A program made the translations under genes and the position numbers. The notes below the pieces were generated by a model that searched no databases, was not told the DNA's origin, and was given only the letters and a program-made list of their open reading frames with translations. From Clostridiales bacterium (GTDB taxonomy: Bacteria > Bacillota > Clostridia > Oscillospirales > Acutalibacteraceae): a stretch of DNA of 14,597 nucleotides. Where the stretch lies: positions 1 through 14,597 of the forward strand of contig DXYG01000068.1 in NCBI GenBank assembly GCA_019415925.1. Reading direction: 5' to 3'. How positions within the stretch are numbered: position 1 is the first letter of the stretch; the number at the start of each line of letters is the position of its first letter. This document shows, one piece after another, positions 1 through 9,200 of this stretch.

Positions 1-1335
1 GGCGGCAAATATAATGAACTGAGCTTAATTGATATTTATGGCAATGGTGATGAAACAATTAACCTGCCGTCTATAGGAGCAACGTCAGGCGGAGTTTATT
101 ACGTAAAAGTATACATGTCAGCGTCTTTTTACGATTTAGTCGATGTTGAGTATACTTTGACAAATACATTTAATTCAACGGAGTATTATGAAAAAGAAGT
201 TAATGGTTCTTATGATTCAGCTACAAATATGTCATTAAATCAAACTTATTCCGGATGTATGAACAGCATATCAGATGTTGACATTTATAAAATCACAACA
301 TCAGGTAACGGTAAAATATCATTGAGCTTTAAACACAAATATCTGAGTGGGTCAGCATATTGGAAAGTAGCAATATATCAATTTTCAGGCGGCAAATATA
401 ATGAACTGAGCTTAATTGATATTTATGGCAATGGTGATGAAACAATTAACCTGCCGTCTATAGGAGCAACGTCAGGCGGAGTTTATTACGTAAAAGTATA
501 CATGTCAGCGTCTTTTTACGCTTTAGTCGGTGTTGAGTATAGTTTAACAAATACATTTGGTTCAACTGAATATTATGAAAAAGAAGTTAATGGTTCTTAT
601 GATTCATCTACAAATATGTCATTAAATCAAACTTATTCCGGATGTATGAACAGCATATCGGATGTTGATATTTATAAAATAACAACATCAGGTAACGGTA
701 AAATATCATTGAGCTTTAAACACAAATATTTGAGTGGGTCAGCATATTGGAAAGTAGCAATATATCAATTTTCGGGCGGCAAATATAATGAACTGAGCTT
801 AATTGATATTTATGGCAATGGTGATGAAACAATTAACCTGCCGTCTATAGGAGCAACGTCAGGCGGAGTTTATTACGTAAAAGTATACATGTCAGCGTCT
901 TTTTACGCTTTAGTCGGTGTTGAGTATAGTTTAACAAATACATTTGGTTCAACTGAATATTATGAAAAAGAAGTGGATGATTCTTACGATTCAGCTACAA
1001 ATATGTCATTAAATCAAACTTATACAGGATGTATGAACAGCACTTCAGATGTTGACGTTTATAAAATTACAACATCAGGTGCCGGAAAATTATCTTTAAG
1101 TTTTAAACACAAATATTTGAGCGGATCGGCATATTGGAAAGTAGCAATATATCAATTTTCAAGTGGAAAATATAATGAACTAAGTTTAACTGATATTTAT
1201 TGTAGTGGTGATGAAATAATAGATCTGCCTGATATAGAAACTATATCAGATGGAGTTTATTATGTGAAAGTGTATTTATCGGCATCTTTTTATGATTTAG
1301 TCGGATTGGATTATTCAATATCAATAGGAGTAAAT
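1..1335 (+). repeat. Tandem 387-bp (129-residue) coding repeats, near-identical
   Basis: The sequence at base 1 recurs at 388 and 775 and, diverged, at 1162, a constant period of exactly 387 bp. In domain phase the copies are 1-174 (partial), 175-561, 562-948 and 949-1335. Units 1-387 and 388-774 differ at about 14 positions by eye. Bases 1-133 are repeated without change at 388 and 775, and 388-587 is identical to 775-974 (200 bp). The last copy is clearly older. The pattern points to recent duplication or gene conversion within the array, which probably continues to the left of the window. Confidence 0.95.
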
Positions 1336-1998
1336 GATACTACAAAGCCAACAGGCTCGATTAGCTCCACAAATAATGTTGCGACAAGTCAGACGGTGAC
1401 TTTAAAGCTTTCGGATAATATAGGTGTTGACGGATTTTATTGGGGTACGAGCAGCACATACAGCAACAACACTTATACAAGTACAAGCAGCTCAACTGTT
1501 AAAAGGACTGTTTCAAGTGCCGGAACATATTATTTAGTTGTCAAAGATACAAGCGGCAACTTGTCTACCGCTTACTCTGTAACATTCTATAAAACAACCT
1601 TAAATGCAAACGGCGGCAGCGTTTCTCCGTCATATGTTATTACAAAAAGCGGAAATTCAGTAACGCTTCCTACTCCCTCAAAGAGCAATGCCACTTTTTT
1701 AGGCTGGGGTACTTCTTCCACTTCAACAAGCGGTGTTAAGTCTGTTACTCCCACCTCAAATAAAACTTATTATGCGGTATGGGAAGAAATCTCAACGGTA
1801 ACGCTAGGCGATATAAACGGTGACGGTGCAGTAGATGCCGGCGATGCAGTAATTATTTCCCGTTACGATGCGGGACTGATTACATTAACTACCGATCAAT
1901 TGAAAGCTGGCGATGTGAACGGCGATGGAACGGTAGATGCCGGAGACGCAGTTATAATCTCACGCTATGATGCCGGTCTGATATCTTCGCTGAATTAA
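1..1998 (+). CDS. Secreted repeat protein with C-terminal type-I dockerin (5' truncated by window)
   Basis: The frame is open from base 1, so this is the 3' part of a larger gene; the ATG at 115 lies inside a repeat and is not the real start. Bases 1-1335 encode 129-residue tandem repeats. Their pattern (acidic start, DVDIYKI strand, GKISLSF, GVYYVKVY) resembles bacterial pre-peptidase C-terminal (PPC) beta-sandwich domains; this is a pattern match only. An Ig-like stretch follows at about 1336-1590, then an InlB/Flg_new-type repeat at 1594-1785 (LNANGG, LGWG, YYAVW). The type-I dockerin at 1801-1995 has two 12-residue calcium loops, DINGDGAVDAGD (1810-1845) and DVNGDGTVDAGD (1912-1947), each followed by an AVIISRYDAGLI helix. 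The dockerin should attach the protein to a cohesin on an extracellular scaffoldin. No catalytic domain is visible, but one could lie upstream. The scaffoldin gene starts 29 bp downstream, so an operon is likely. Confidence 0.9.
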   Translation, partial: GGKYNELSLIDIYGNGDETINLPSIGATSGGVYYVKVYMSASFYDLVDVEYTLTNTFNSTEYYEKEVNGSYDSATNMSLNQTYSGCMNSISDVDIYKITTSGNGKISLSFKHKYLSGSAYWKVAIYQFSGGKYNELSLIDIYGNGDETINLPSIGATSGGVYYVKVYMSASFYALVGVEYSLTNTFGSTEYYEKEVNGSYDSSTNMSLNQTYSGCMNSISDVDIYKITTSGNGKISLSFKHKYLSGSAYWKVAIYQFSGGKYNELSLIDIYGNGDETINLPSIGATSGGVYYVKVYMSASFYALVGVEYSLTNTFGSTEYYEKEVDDSYDSATNMSLNQTYTGCMNSTSDVDVYKITTSGAGKLSLSFKHKYLSGSAYWKVAIYQFSSGKYNELSLTDIYCSGDEIIDLPDIETISDGVYYVKVYLSASFYDLVGLDYSISIGVNDTTKPTGSISSTNNVATSQTVTLKLSDNIGVDGFYWGTSSTYSNNTYTSTSSSTVKRTVSSAGTYYLVVKDTSGNLSTAYSVTFYKTTLNANGGSVSPSYVITKSGNSVTLPTPSKSNATFLGWGTSSTSTSGVKSVTPTSNKTYYAVWEEISTVTLGDINGDGAVDAGDAVIISRYDAGLITLTTDQLKAGDVNGDGTVDAGDAVIISRYDAGLISSLN

Positions 1999-2027
1999 AT
2001 AAATGGAATCCAGAAAGGAATGATAAT

Positions 2028-5000
2028 ATGAATATTTGCAAGCGAGTTGGAAGCTTAATGCTTTCATTACTGTTAGTATTCAGTCTGTTAAGCTCAACAC
2101 TTGCCGTCCAAACTTATGCGGCTACAGTTCCGGAATTATCGGCGGAAAGCAAATCGGTTAGCCCTGGTGATCAATTTACTGTAGCGGTAAATTTGGCAAA
2201 TGCAACATCAGTTTACGGAGGAAATTTTACCCTTCAATATGACAGCAATTTGCTTACGGCTGATTTCTTCGCTTTCGGCTCTATTGTCGGAGGACATACC
2301 AAAAACTGTAATCTTGATTATCAATCTGCGGGTAACTTGATTCGCTTTACTTTCAGCGGTGCTTCTGCCTTAACTTCAAGCGGCACACTTGTTACATTTA
2401 CTTTTACGGCAAAGCAAAGTGTATCAGGTTCGGCGGCATTAAAGTTCACATCATATAAAATGTATGATGTGAACGGCAGTTCCATTACTTCCATGGCAAA
2501 TGGTTCAACAATTACAATTTCGTCCAAACCGGTTGTTTCTCCGAGCATTTCAATTACAAACAAAACCGTAATCGTCGGAGAAACAGTCAGCGTTCCGATA
2601 ATGATCTCTAATTCTTCCGATGTATATGGCGGAAACTTTACTTTGCAGTATGACAGCAACTTGCTGACAGCTGAATCATATTCTTTCGGCAGTATAGTAA
2701 GCGGACATACTAAAAACTGCAATTTGAATTACCAGTCAGCCGGAAATTTGATCCGTGTTACTTTTAGCGGTGCATCTGCTGTTAGCTCAGACGGAACATT
2801 GGTTACTTTTACTTTCACCGCTAAAGCAGAGGGTACAGCAGCTTTACAATTTATCGAATATAAAATGTATGATGAGAACGGAAGTTCAATTGCTACTACA
2901 ATTTCCAATGGTAATGTAACAGTTGAACTGGAACCAGCCAAAACATTAACATCTATTTCCGTTCAAACCAACCCGACTAAAACCACCTATGAAATCGGAG
3001 AAGCCTTAGATCCTGCTGGATTAACCTTAAAACTCAACTATAGCGATGGTTCAACTGAAATAATTTCAAGTGGATTCACAACAAGCGGATTTAATTCTTC
3101 TTCTGCCGGTACAAAGACCATTACAGTAACTTATAACGGTAAGACGACAACGTTTAATGTTACAATTAATTCAAGCACAGGAGATAATTATTCTGGAACT
3201 ACAGGTGATTGTGAGTGGAGGTTCTATCCTTCAACTGGGATAATTATAATATCTGGAAACGGAAAAATGGGATCATACTATCCCTATTCTGAAAGACCTT
3301 GGAATCAATATAGTGATAAAATAAAAAAGGTAATTATAGAGAATGGTGTTACCAATGTTGGTCAAGAGGCATTTTTGTTTTGTAGTAGTCTTGAAAGTGT
3401 TGAACTATCCGAGACTGTTTCGACGATAGAGATTGAAGCATTTGACCAGTGTGACAATTTGACAGAAATAAACTTACCAAACTCATTAAAAAGTATTCAG
3501 ACATTAGCTTTCTTTAGTTGTGAAAAGCTGACTATTACAAAAATGCCAAATCAATTAAAGTATATTGGTGATAGGGCGTTTGAAGATTGTACAAGTATTA
3601 CAGGAGTTGAAATACCTGCTTCTGTAACATTAGTATCTTCTGATGCATTTGCTGATTGTTGTAGTCTAGAGTATTTTGAAGTAGATTCAAATAACCAGAA
3701 CTATACTTCAGTTGATGGTAATCTATATAATAAAGATAAAACAGTATTTGAAGAGCATGCTCATGGTAAGAGTGATAATAGCTTTACACTTCCGAATTAT
3801 GTTACCTCTTTAGGGATGAGTTCATTTTATGGAAGTATTAATTTGGAAAGCGTTGACCTATCAAAAAGCAATATAAAAAGCATTCCGTGGTGTTCTTTTG
3901 AACATTGCAACAAACTAACAAGCATAGCGATTCCCCATAGTGTAACTAGTATTGGAAAGTATGCTTTTAATAATTGTAAAAACTTAAGTGATATATATTA
4001 TTATGGAACAGAGGAAGAATGGTCAAGTATAAGTATTAATGATTATAACGCACCTCTTTCAACTGCCAACATTCATTATATCAGTAAATCTTTGAATCTT
4101 ATTTCGATCAGTAAGCAGCCGACCAAGACAACCTACTTTGTAGGTGAAGCTCTTGATACAACAGGTTTGCAGCTAAAACTGACCTATGATGACGATTCTA
4201 CAGAATTTGTAACCAACGGCTTTACAACAAGCGGATTTAGCTCTACATCTGTCGGAATAAAGACAGTTACAGTTACTTATGAAGGTAAGAATACTACCTT
4301 TTGCGTAATTGTAAATGCCCCAACTATCACATTGTCCGCAACAAGTAAGTCTATGAAAGTCGGAGAAACAACAACGCTGACAGCAACCACAACCCCGAGC
4401 GGTCAATCAGTAACTTGGTCTTCGTCCAATACAAGTGTTGCCACCGTGTCAAACGGAATAATTACAGCAAAAGCAACCGGTACAGCAACGATTACCGCAA
4501 AGTTCACATACAACGGAATTTCATATAGCAAAACTTGCAGTATAACGGTTACATCCGCTCCCGAGCTTGAACCTACCCTTTCGTCAATTTCAATTGCAAC
4601 AAAACCGACTAAAACTACATATGAAATCGGCGAATCCTTGAATACTTCCGGCTTGACCTTAAAGCTTACCTACAGTGATGGTTCAACAAAAACAGTATCA
4701 AGCGGTTTTACAACAAGCGGCTTTAGTTCTGCTACAGCAGGAACAAAGACTGTAACAGTTAATTACAATGACAAATCTACCAATTTTACGGTTATTGTAA
4801 ATGAACCGGTTATTGATCAGAATAAACCGTGTGTTACGGTAGAAAGAAAAAATGCGCGAGTGGGCAGTACTGTTTCAATAACTGTTAATTTGCAAAACAA
4901 TCCCGGTATTTGGGGTATGGATTTGGCAGTTAATTATGATAAGTCACAATTAACATTAACTAATGTAACGAACGGAACTGTTTTCTCATCTTCTGAATGG

Positions 5001-5429
5001 ATTCAGGGTAGTTTGTCAGGAGATAAATATATTTTATCTTACGAGGCAAGCGGATTTGAAGATAATACAACAAACGGTGTTCTTGCAACACTTGAATTTA
5101 CCGTCAATGAAAATGCAACAGTAGACAGCTTTTCGGATATTTCGCTTTCATATAATACCGGTGATATTATCAATGTTAATTTTGATGATATAGAGATGTC
5201 TGTTGTTTCAGGTGGAATCAACATTACTGATTTTATTTACGGTGATTTAAACGGAGACGGATTGGTCAACAAAAAAGATTCCCTGTTGATGAAAATGTAT
5301 CTTGCCGATAATTCAACTGTTATCGATAAACAAGCTGCCGATGTTTATGCAGATGGAATTATAAACAAAAAAGATTCCCTTTATCTTAAACAGTATCTGG
5401 CGGGATTAGATGTTGAGTTAGGTGCATAA
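2028..5429 (+). CDS. Multimodular scaffoldin: 2 cohesins, Ig-like modules, BspA-type LRRs, third cohesin, dockerin
   Basis: A secreted structural protein that should hold dockerin-bearing partners through cohesins and dock elsewhere itself. A signal peptide (hydrophobic core 9-26) is probably cleaved after A31. Two related cohesins lie at about 33-166 and 170-300 (shared YGGNFTLQYDSNLLTA and NLIR-TFSGASA). Then come a Big_3 Ig-like module (302-381), BspA-type LRR_5 repeats with AF-x2-C periodicity (about 390-685), a second Big_3 (about 686-764), a Big_2 module (765-848), a third Big_3 (about 849-925), a third cohesin of another subtype (933-1070) and a dockerin (about 1071-1130). Dockerin loop 1 is canonical (D1073 to D1084). 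Loop 2 (D1105 to D1116) has Tyr at position 3 where Asn or Asp is usual. An AAAGGA site at 2014-2019 supports the start, and the next gene follows after 14 bp. It is not clearly an orthologue of any named Sca protein. Confidence 0.88.
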   Translation: MNICKRVGSLMLSLLLVFSLLSSTLAVQTYAATVPELSAESKSVSPGDQFTVAVNLANATSVYGGNFTLQYDSNLLTADFFAFGSIVGGHTKNCNLDYQSAGNLIRFTFSGASALTSSGTLVTFTFTAKQSVSGSAALKFTSYKMYDVNGSSITSMANGSTITISSKPVVSPSISITNKTVIVGETVSVPIMISNSSDVYGGNFTLQYDSNLLTAESYSFGSIVSGHTKNCNLNYQSAGNLIRVTFSGASAVSSDGTLVTFTFTAKAEGTAALQFIEYKMYDENGSSIATTISNGNVTVELEPAKTLTSISVQTNPTKTTYEIGEALDPAGLTLKLNYSDGSTEIISSGFTTSGFNSSSAGTKTITVTYNGKTTTFNVTINSSTGDNYSGTTGDCEWRFYPSTGIIIISGNGKMGSYYPYSERPWNQYSDKIKKVIIENGVTNVGQEAFLFCSSLESVELSETVSTIEIEAFDQCDNLTEINLPNSLKSIQTLAFFSCEKLTITKMPNQLKYIGDRAFEDCTSITGVEIPASVTLVSSDAFADCCSLEYFEVDSNNQNYTSVDGNLYNKDKTVFEEHAHGKSDNSFTLPNYVTSLGMSSFYGSINLESVDLSKSNIKSIPWCSFEHCNKLTSIAIPHSVTSIGKYAFNNCKNLSDIYYYGTEEEWSSISINDYNAPLSTANIHYISKSLNLISISKQPTKTTYFVGEALDTTGLQLKLTYDDDSTEFVTNGFTTSGFSSTSVGIKTVTVTYEGKNTTFCVIVNAPTITLSATSKSMKVGETTTLTATTTPSGQSVTWSSSNTSVATVSNGIITAKATGTATITAKFTYNGISYSKTCSITVTSAPELEPTLSSISIATKPTKTTYEIGESLNTSGLTLKLTYSDGSTKTVSSGFTTSGFSSATAGTKTVTVNYNDKSTNFTVIVNEPVIDQNKPCVTVERKNARVGSTVSITVNLQNNPGIWGMDLAVNYDKSQLTLTNVTNGTVFSSSEWIQGSLSGDKYILSYEASGFEDNTTNGVLATLEFTVNENATVDSFSDISLSYNTGDIINVNFDDIEMSVVSGGINITDFIYGDLNGDGLVNKKDSLLMKMYLADNSTVIDKQAADVYADGIINKKDSLYLKQYLAGLDVELGA

Positions 5430-5443
5430 AGGAGAAAACCGTA

Positions 5444-6142
5444 ATGAAGAAAAGAATTTTGACGTTCATATTGTCATTAACAACGATTTTTGCCATGAGC
5501 ACGATGAGTCTGTCAGTAACGGCAAAAACGGTCGATCCGACAATTACACTTGAAAACGTGAAAGCTAAAAAAGGACAAAATGTTTCGGTTAAGGTATCAA
5601 TTGAAAACAATCCCGGAATTTGGGGTATGGATTTGAAAATCGCATATGATAAAACAACGTTAACTCTCACAAGCGTGGATAACGGAGATTTTTATCAGGA
5701 TGGCGAATGGACGAAGGGAAACTTAAATGGAGATGTGTATATTTTGTCCTATGAAGCGAGTGGTTTTGATAATATAACAACTCAATCAGGAATTTTAGCT
5801 ACTCTTAATTTCAAGGTTAGTGATACCGCAAAAGCTGGTGATTATGCCATTAAAGCTACATATAATGCCGGAGATATTATTAATGTAAGTTTTGATGAAA
5901 TAGATTTTGCTGTTGTTTCAGGCGGAATCAGTATAACAGATATGATTTATGGTGATGTAAATAATGACGGCTCTGTTACAGTACTTGACGCAACAATGCT
6001 TCAGAAATATCTTGCCGGACTTGTTTCATTCAGTGACGAACAACTTGCAGTTGCTGACACAAACGGCGACGGAAATATTACGGTTCTTGATGCAACCGCA
6101 ATCCAGAAATATCTTGCAAATCTTATCACTTCATTAGGATAA
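5444..6142 (+). CDS. Small adaptor-type scaffoldin (one cohesin, one dockerin)
   Basis: Signal peptide at 1-27 with likely cleavage after SVTA, one cohesin at about 29-165, and one dockerin at about 168-230 with two canonical calcium loops (D171-D182 and D205-D216), each followed by a QKYLA helix. Nothing else is present, so the protein can only bridge: its cohesin takes one dockerin and its own dockerin plugs into another cohesin. This matches the layout of the Ruminococcus flavefaciens adaptor ScaC, but orthology is not shown. The cohesin is closely related to the third cohesin of the upstream scaffoldin: both have NNPGIWGMDL, YILSYEASGF, GDIINV and VVSGGI. The two dockerins differ in their recognition pairs (VL here, KK upstream). 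AAAGGAG at 5428-5434 overlaps the upstream stop, so the genes are probably co-transcribed and may be translationally coupled. A terminator follows. Confidence 0.92.
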   Translation: MKKRILTFILSLTTIFAMSTMSLSVTAKTVDPTITLENVKAKKGQNVSVKVSIENNPGIWGMDLKIAYDKTTLTLTSVDNGDFYQDGEWTKGNLNGDVYILSYEASGFDNITTQSGILATLNFKVSDTAKAGDYAIKATYNAGDIINVSFDEIDFAVVSGGISITDMIYGDVNNDGSVTVLDATMLQKYLAGLVSFSDEQLAVADTNGDGNITVLDATAIQKYLANLITSLG

Positions 6143-6153
6143 TCGTATTTATC

Positions 6154-6197
6154 AGGGGGTTATTGTTTGGCTCTATGTCATAAGTAACCCCCTTTTG
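6154..6197 (+). terminator. Hairpin terminator closing the scaffoldin operon
   Basis: AGGGGGTTA (6154-6162) pairs perfectly with TAACCCCCT (6185-6193). A G-U and a T-A pair can extend the stem inward, and a short T run (6193-6196) follows. It sits 11 bp after the stop of the cohesin-dockerin gene. The T tract is short, so some read-through is possible. Confidence 0.8.
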
Positions 6198-6246
6198 AAT
6201 TTAGTGCAATAATAAAACAATTTATAAAATGATGGGGGAATGAAAA

Positions 6247-9200
6247 ATGAAATGCCCGAGATGTAATGCAGAAGTGGAAAAAAGGGAAAAGTACTGCAAT
6301 AAATGCGGAAAGAAAATTAAATCCAAAAAGCCGATTATTATTACTGTCGCAGTAGTTTTGGCTATAGCCTTGATAACGGTAAGCGTATTGTTCCTGTTTT
6401 TTGGAAACGGTTCACCTGTGCCTGATAAAATCAACACATTAAGTCAAGAGGAGCTTACTGCATTATCAAACGAGAACTATGTTTCTTTTAGTGAGGGTTT
6501 TACCGATGTAAAGATTAAGGATAAGGATACCGCATTAAAAGCAGTCGAATCGGTTTCCGATTCTATCGGCATAAAAGATGTTAATAAGGAATTAAAAATA
6601 AGCAGTGTAAATACTGTTGGTGATGATACTTATTACCGTATGAATCAATATTTTAATGATATTCCTGTGTATGGCAGAGATATTGTAGTTTCAGCTGATA
6701 AGAACGGAAATGCTGTTGCACTTACTTCAAATATTACTGATATTAGTATTGAAAAAGTGAATTTCCCTGATTTTAATGAAGGTAAGGTTGCCGATAAAAT
6801 AAAAGCGTATTTTAGTTCTGATGCCACTGTGGAAAATATTTTAGTGTCAACTGACAAGGTTAACAAAGTAATTTACTCTCTCGGCAGTAAAAATAAGTAC
6901 TGTGCTTACGAGTTTATTGCTTCCTTTAATTTGAATGATGAATATTCATTGTACAGCATTATATCTGATGCTGAAACAGGCGAAATATTGAATGCAAATT
7001 CAATTTTAAGTGACGCAGGAAAATCTGTTGATGTCAAATCAGATGATGGTTCGGTTACTGCTAAAGGTTGGCTGGAAGATAACACCTATTCATTGTATAA
7101 TGATGAATGCAAAATAAGTATATTTGATTTTAACGGTAATATATCAGGATCTGAAGTTAAAACAGATTTTAATGAATATAAGAATATTGGTGTAAATATT
7201 GTTGAATCAAAAACGAATAAATTTGATATTACTCCTATTAATGCAATGCGAAATACGACTAAATGCTACGAATTTTACAATTCATTAGGCGATGATGGAT
7301 TTGACAGTATACATGTTGCTATTAATGATAATTATTGTAACGGCAATAATGCACGAGGCGGAAGCGAATATAATAAGGCTGTAATTTTTATAGGAACAAA
7401 TATGGGAACTTCAGATATAGATGTATTGGCTCATGAATATACACACGCAGTAAGTGGTAAATTAGTGAATTGGTTGGGTAATACAACGCAAAATGGAGCT
7501 ATAAATGAAGGAATTTCCGACATATTTGGTGAACTTGCTGAGTGCAGTATACTTAAATTCAAAGAACCAGATTGGAAGATGCTCAGTGATAATAAAGAAG
7601 TAGGAGTATATAGAAATATAAAAAATCCTTCTAAAAGCGGAGGATTATCAAACTTGTCCGATATAGAAAGTGTGGAAGAAGATAAGTATGTTTATTCAAC
7701 AGTCATTTCTCATTCTGCGTACCTGATGTGGAATGGTATAGACGGAAACAAAGATATGAAAATTGACTCTGATACTCTTGCGAAATTATGGTATAAATCT
7801 TTAAATTTGCTTCATTCGGATTCTACATTCCAACAGTGTGCAGACACTGTAACAAGAACCGCAAAACTTATGTATAAAGATGGCTCGCTTACAAAAAATC
7901 AGCTTAACTGCGTTGAAAGTGCATTTTCAAAGGTAGGGTTAGGATCTTCTCTTGTAGAAAACGGTTCTTCATTTGTTGTTTATGATAAAAATCTGAAAAA
8001 GTTCGACGATTATCATATTACAATTAAAAACACATTTGAATATAAAATCGTTGTCGATGAAGATGTAAGCGGTACCGATACATATAAACTTGATCTTGAA
8101 AACGGAACTTATACAATTACTGTTTCTGACAATACAAAGGATGGCAGTAAAAATAAATTTACAAAAACAATTTCTGTTGTAAAGTCATTGAGAAAAATCA
8201 AATCGGAAGTAAGCATTTTTACAGATTTTGGAGTGGACTATGATAAAATTCTTGAACAGAAGAAAAGTGAGCTTATTGACGAGTACGGCGTAGCGTCAAC
8301 CGAAACTTATACAGAAAATACAGAATATCTCAATGCCGGTTGGGCTAACCGTGAAGGAATACTAAGTACAGAAAAAGCAGATATTGATGGTGATAAAATC
8401 AATGAATTGGTTGTGATAAGACTTATTAAAGGCAACGGGAATGCCGGCTCAAATAAAATTGAAGTGTCAGCTTATAAAGTTATTTCTGACAGTGCCGAAA
8501 ACATCGGAACATATGAAGTGCCATACGGAAATAATACAGATAAAGAGGATATGACTATAAACGCTTTTACGTGTAAAATTAATAATGAGTTATGTTTGAT
8601 TATTGAATCAGACTTAACACTGCTTTACACTGATTTAGGCGACATCAGTTATTGTTTGTTCAAGTGTGAAAAAGGTGCTTTTTCAAAAACTTTGGAAATT
8701 TATAATGATGCCGATTCTATGACATTAGAATGGATTAAAGAAACATATGGCAACGGCGAAAAGAAAAAAACAGAACGAATAAACAGCACCGAGTCAATAC
8801 TTGACGCTTTAGTTGATATTGGTTTTCCAAAAACAGACAATAAATTTACGGTAAGCGGTTGTCCGTCTTTTTGTAATGCAAAGGGTGCGAAAAAGATTTG
8901 TACGCTAAAAACCGAAAGAACAGATTTATCGTCGCCCGCCATTAAATTTATGAAAAGTACAGCGGAGGATTTTACCGGTTTAGACCATTCAAAAGCATCT
9001 TCTTCCCCGGAAGAACCTGACAAATCAGAAGAGTGGAAGGATTTATACATTTCAGAATTAGACGCATCAAATATATATAATTCAGCGGCACTTGCTTATA
9101 TAAATGATGATGATATTCCCGAACTGGTTCTTCAGTCATACTCTATATTACCGGGTACTAAAATTTGTTGGATAAAAGATAATAAAGTTGAAAGTTTTGA

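Noticed and set aside
1..1335. CRISPR-like array
   Set aside because: The 387-bp units are contiguous and coding, with no short repeat-spacer alternation.
115..1998. ATG at 115 as start of the first gene
   Set aside because: The frame is open back to base 1 and encodes the same repeat; this ATG recurs in every copy (502, 889), so it is internal.
2321..2941. Two minus-strand open frames across the cohesin region
   Set aside because: They mirror the coding strand of a clear cohesin gene, are similar to each other only because the cohesins are duplicated, and lack ribosome sites.
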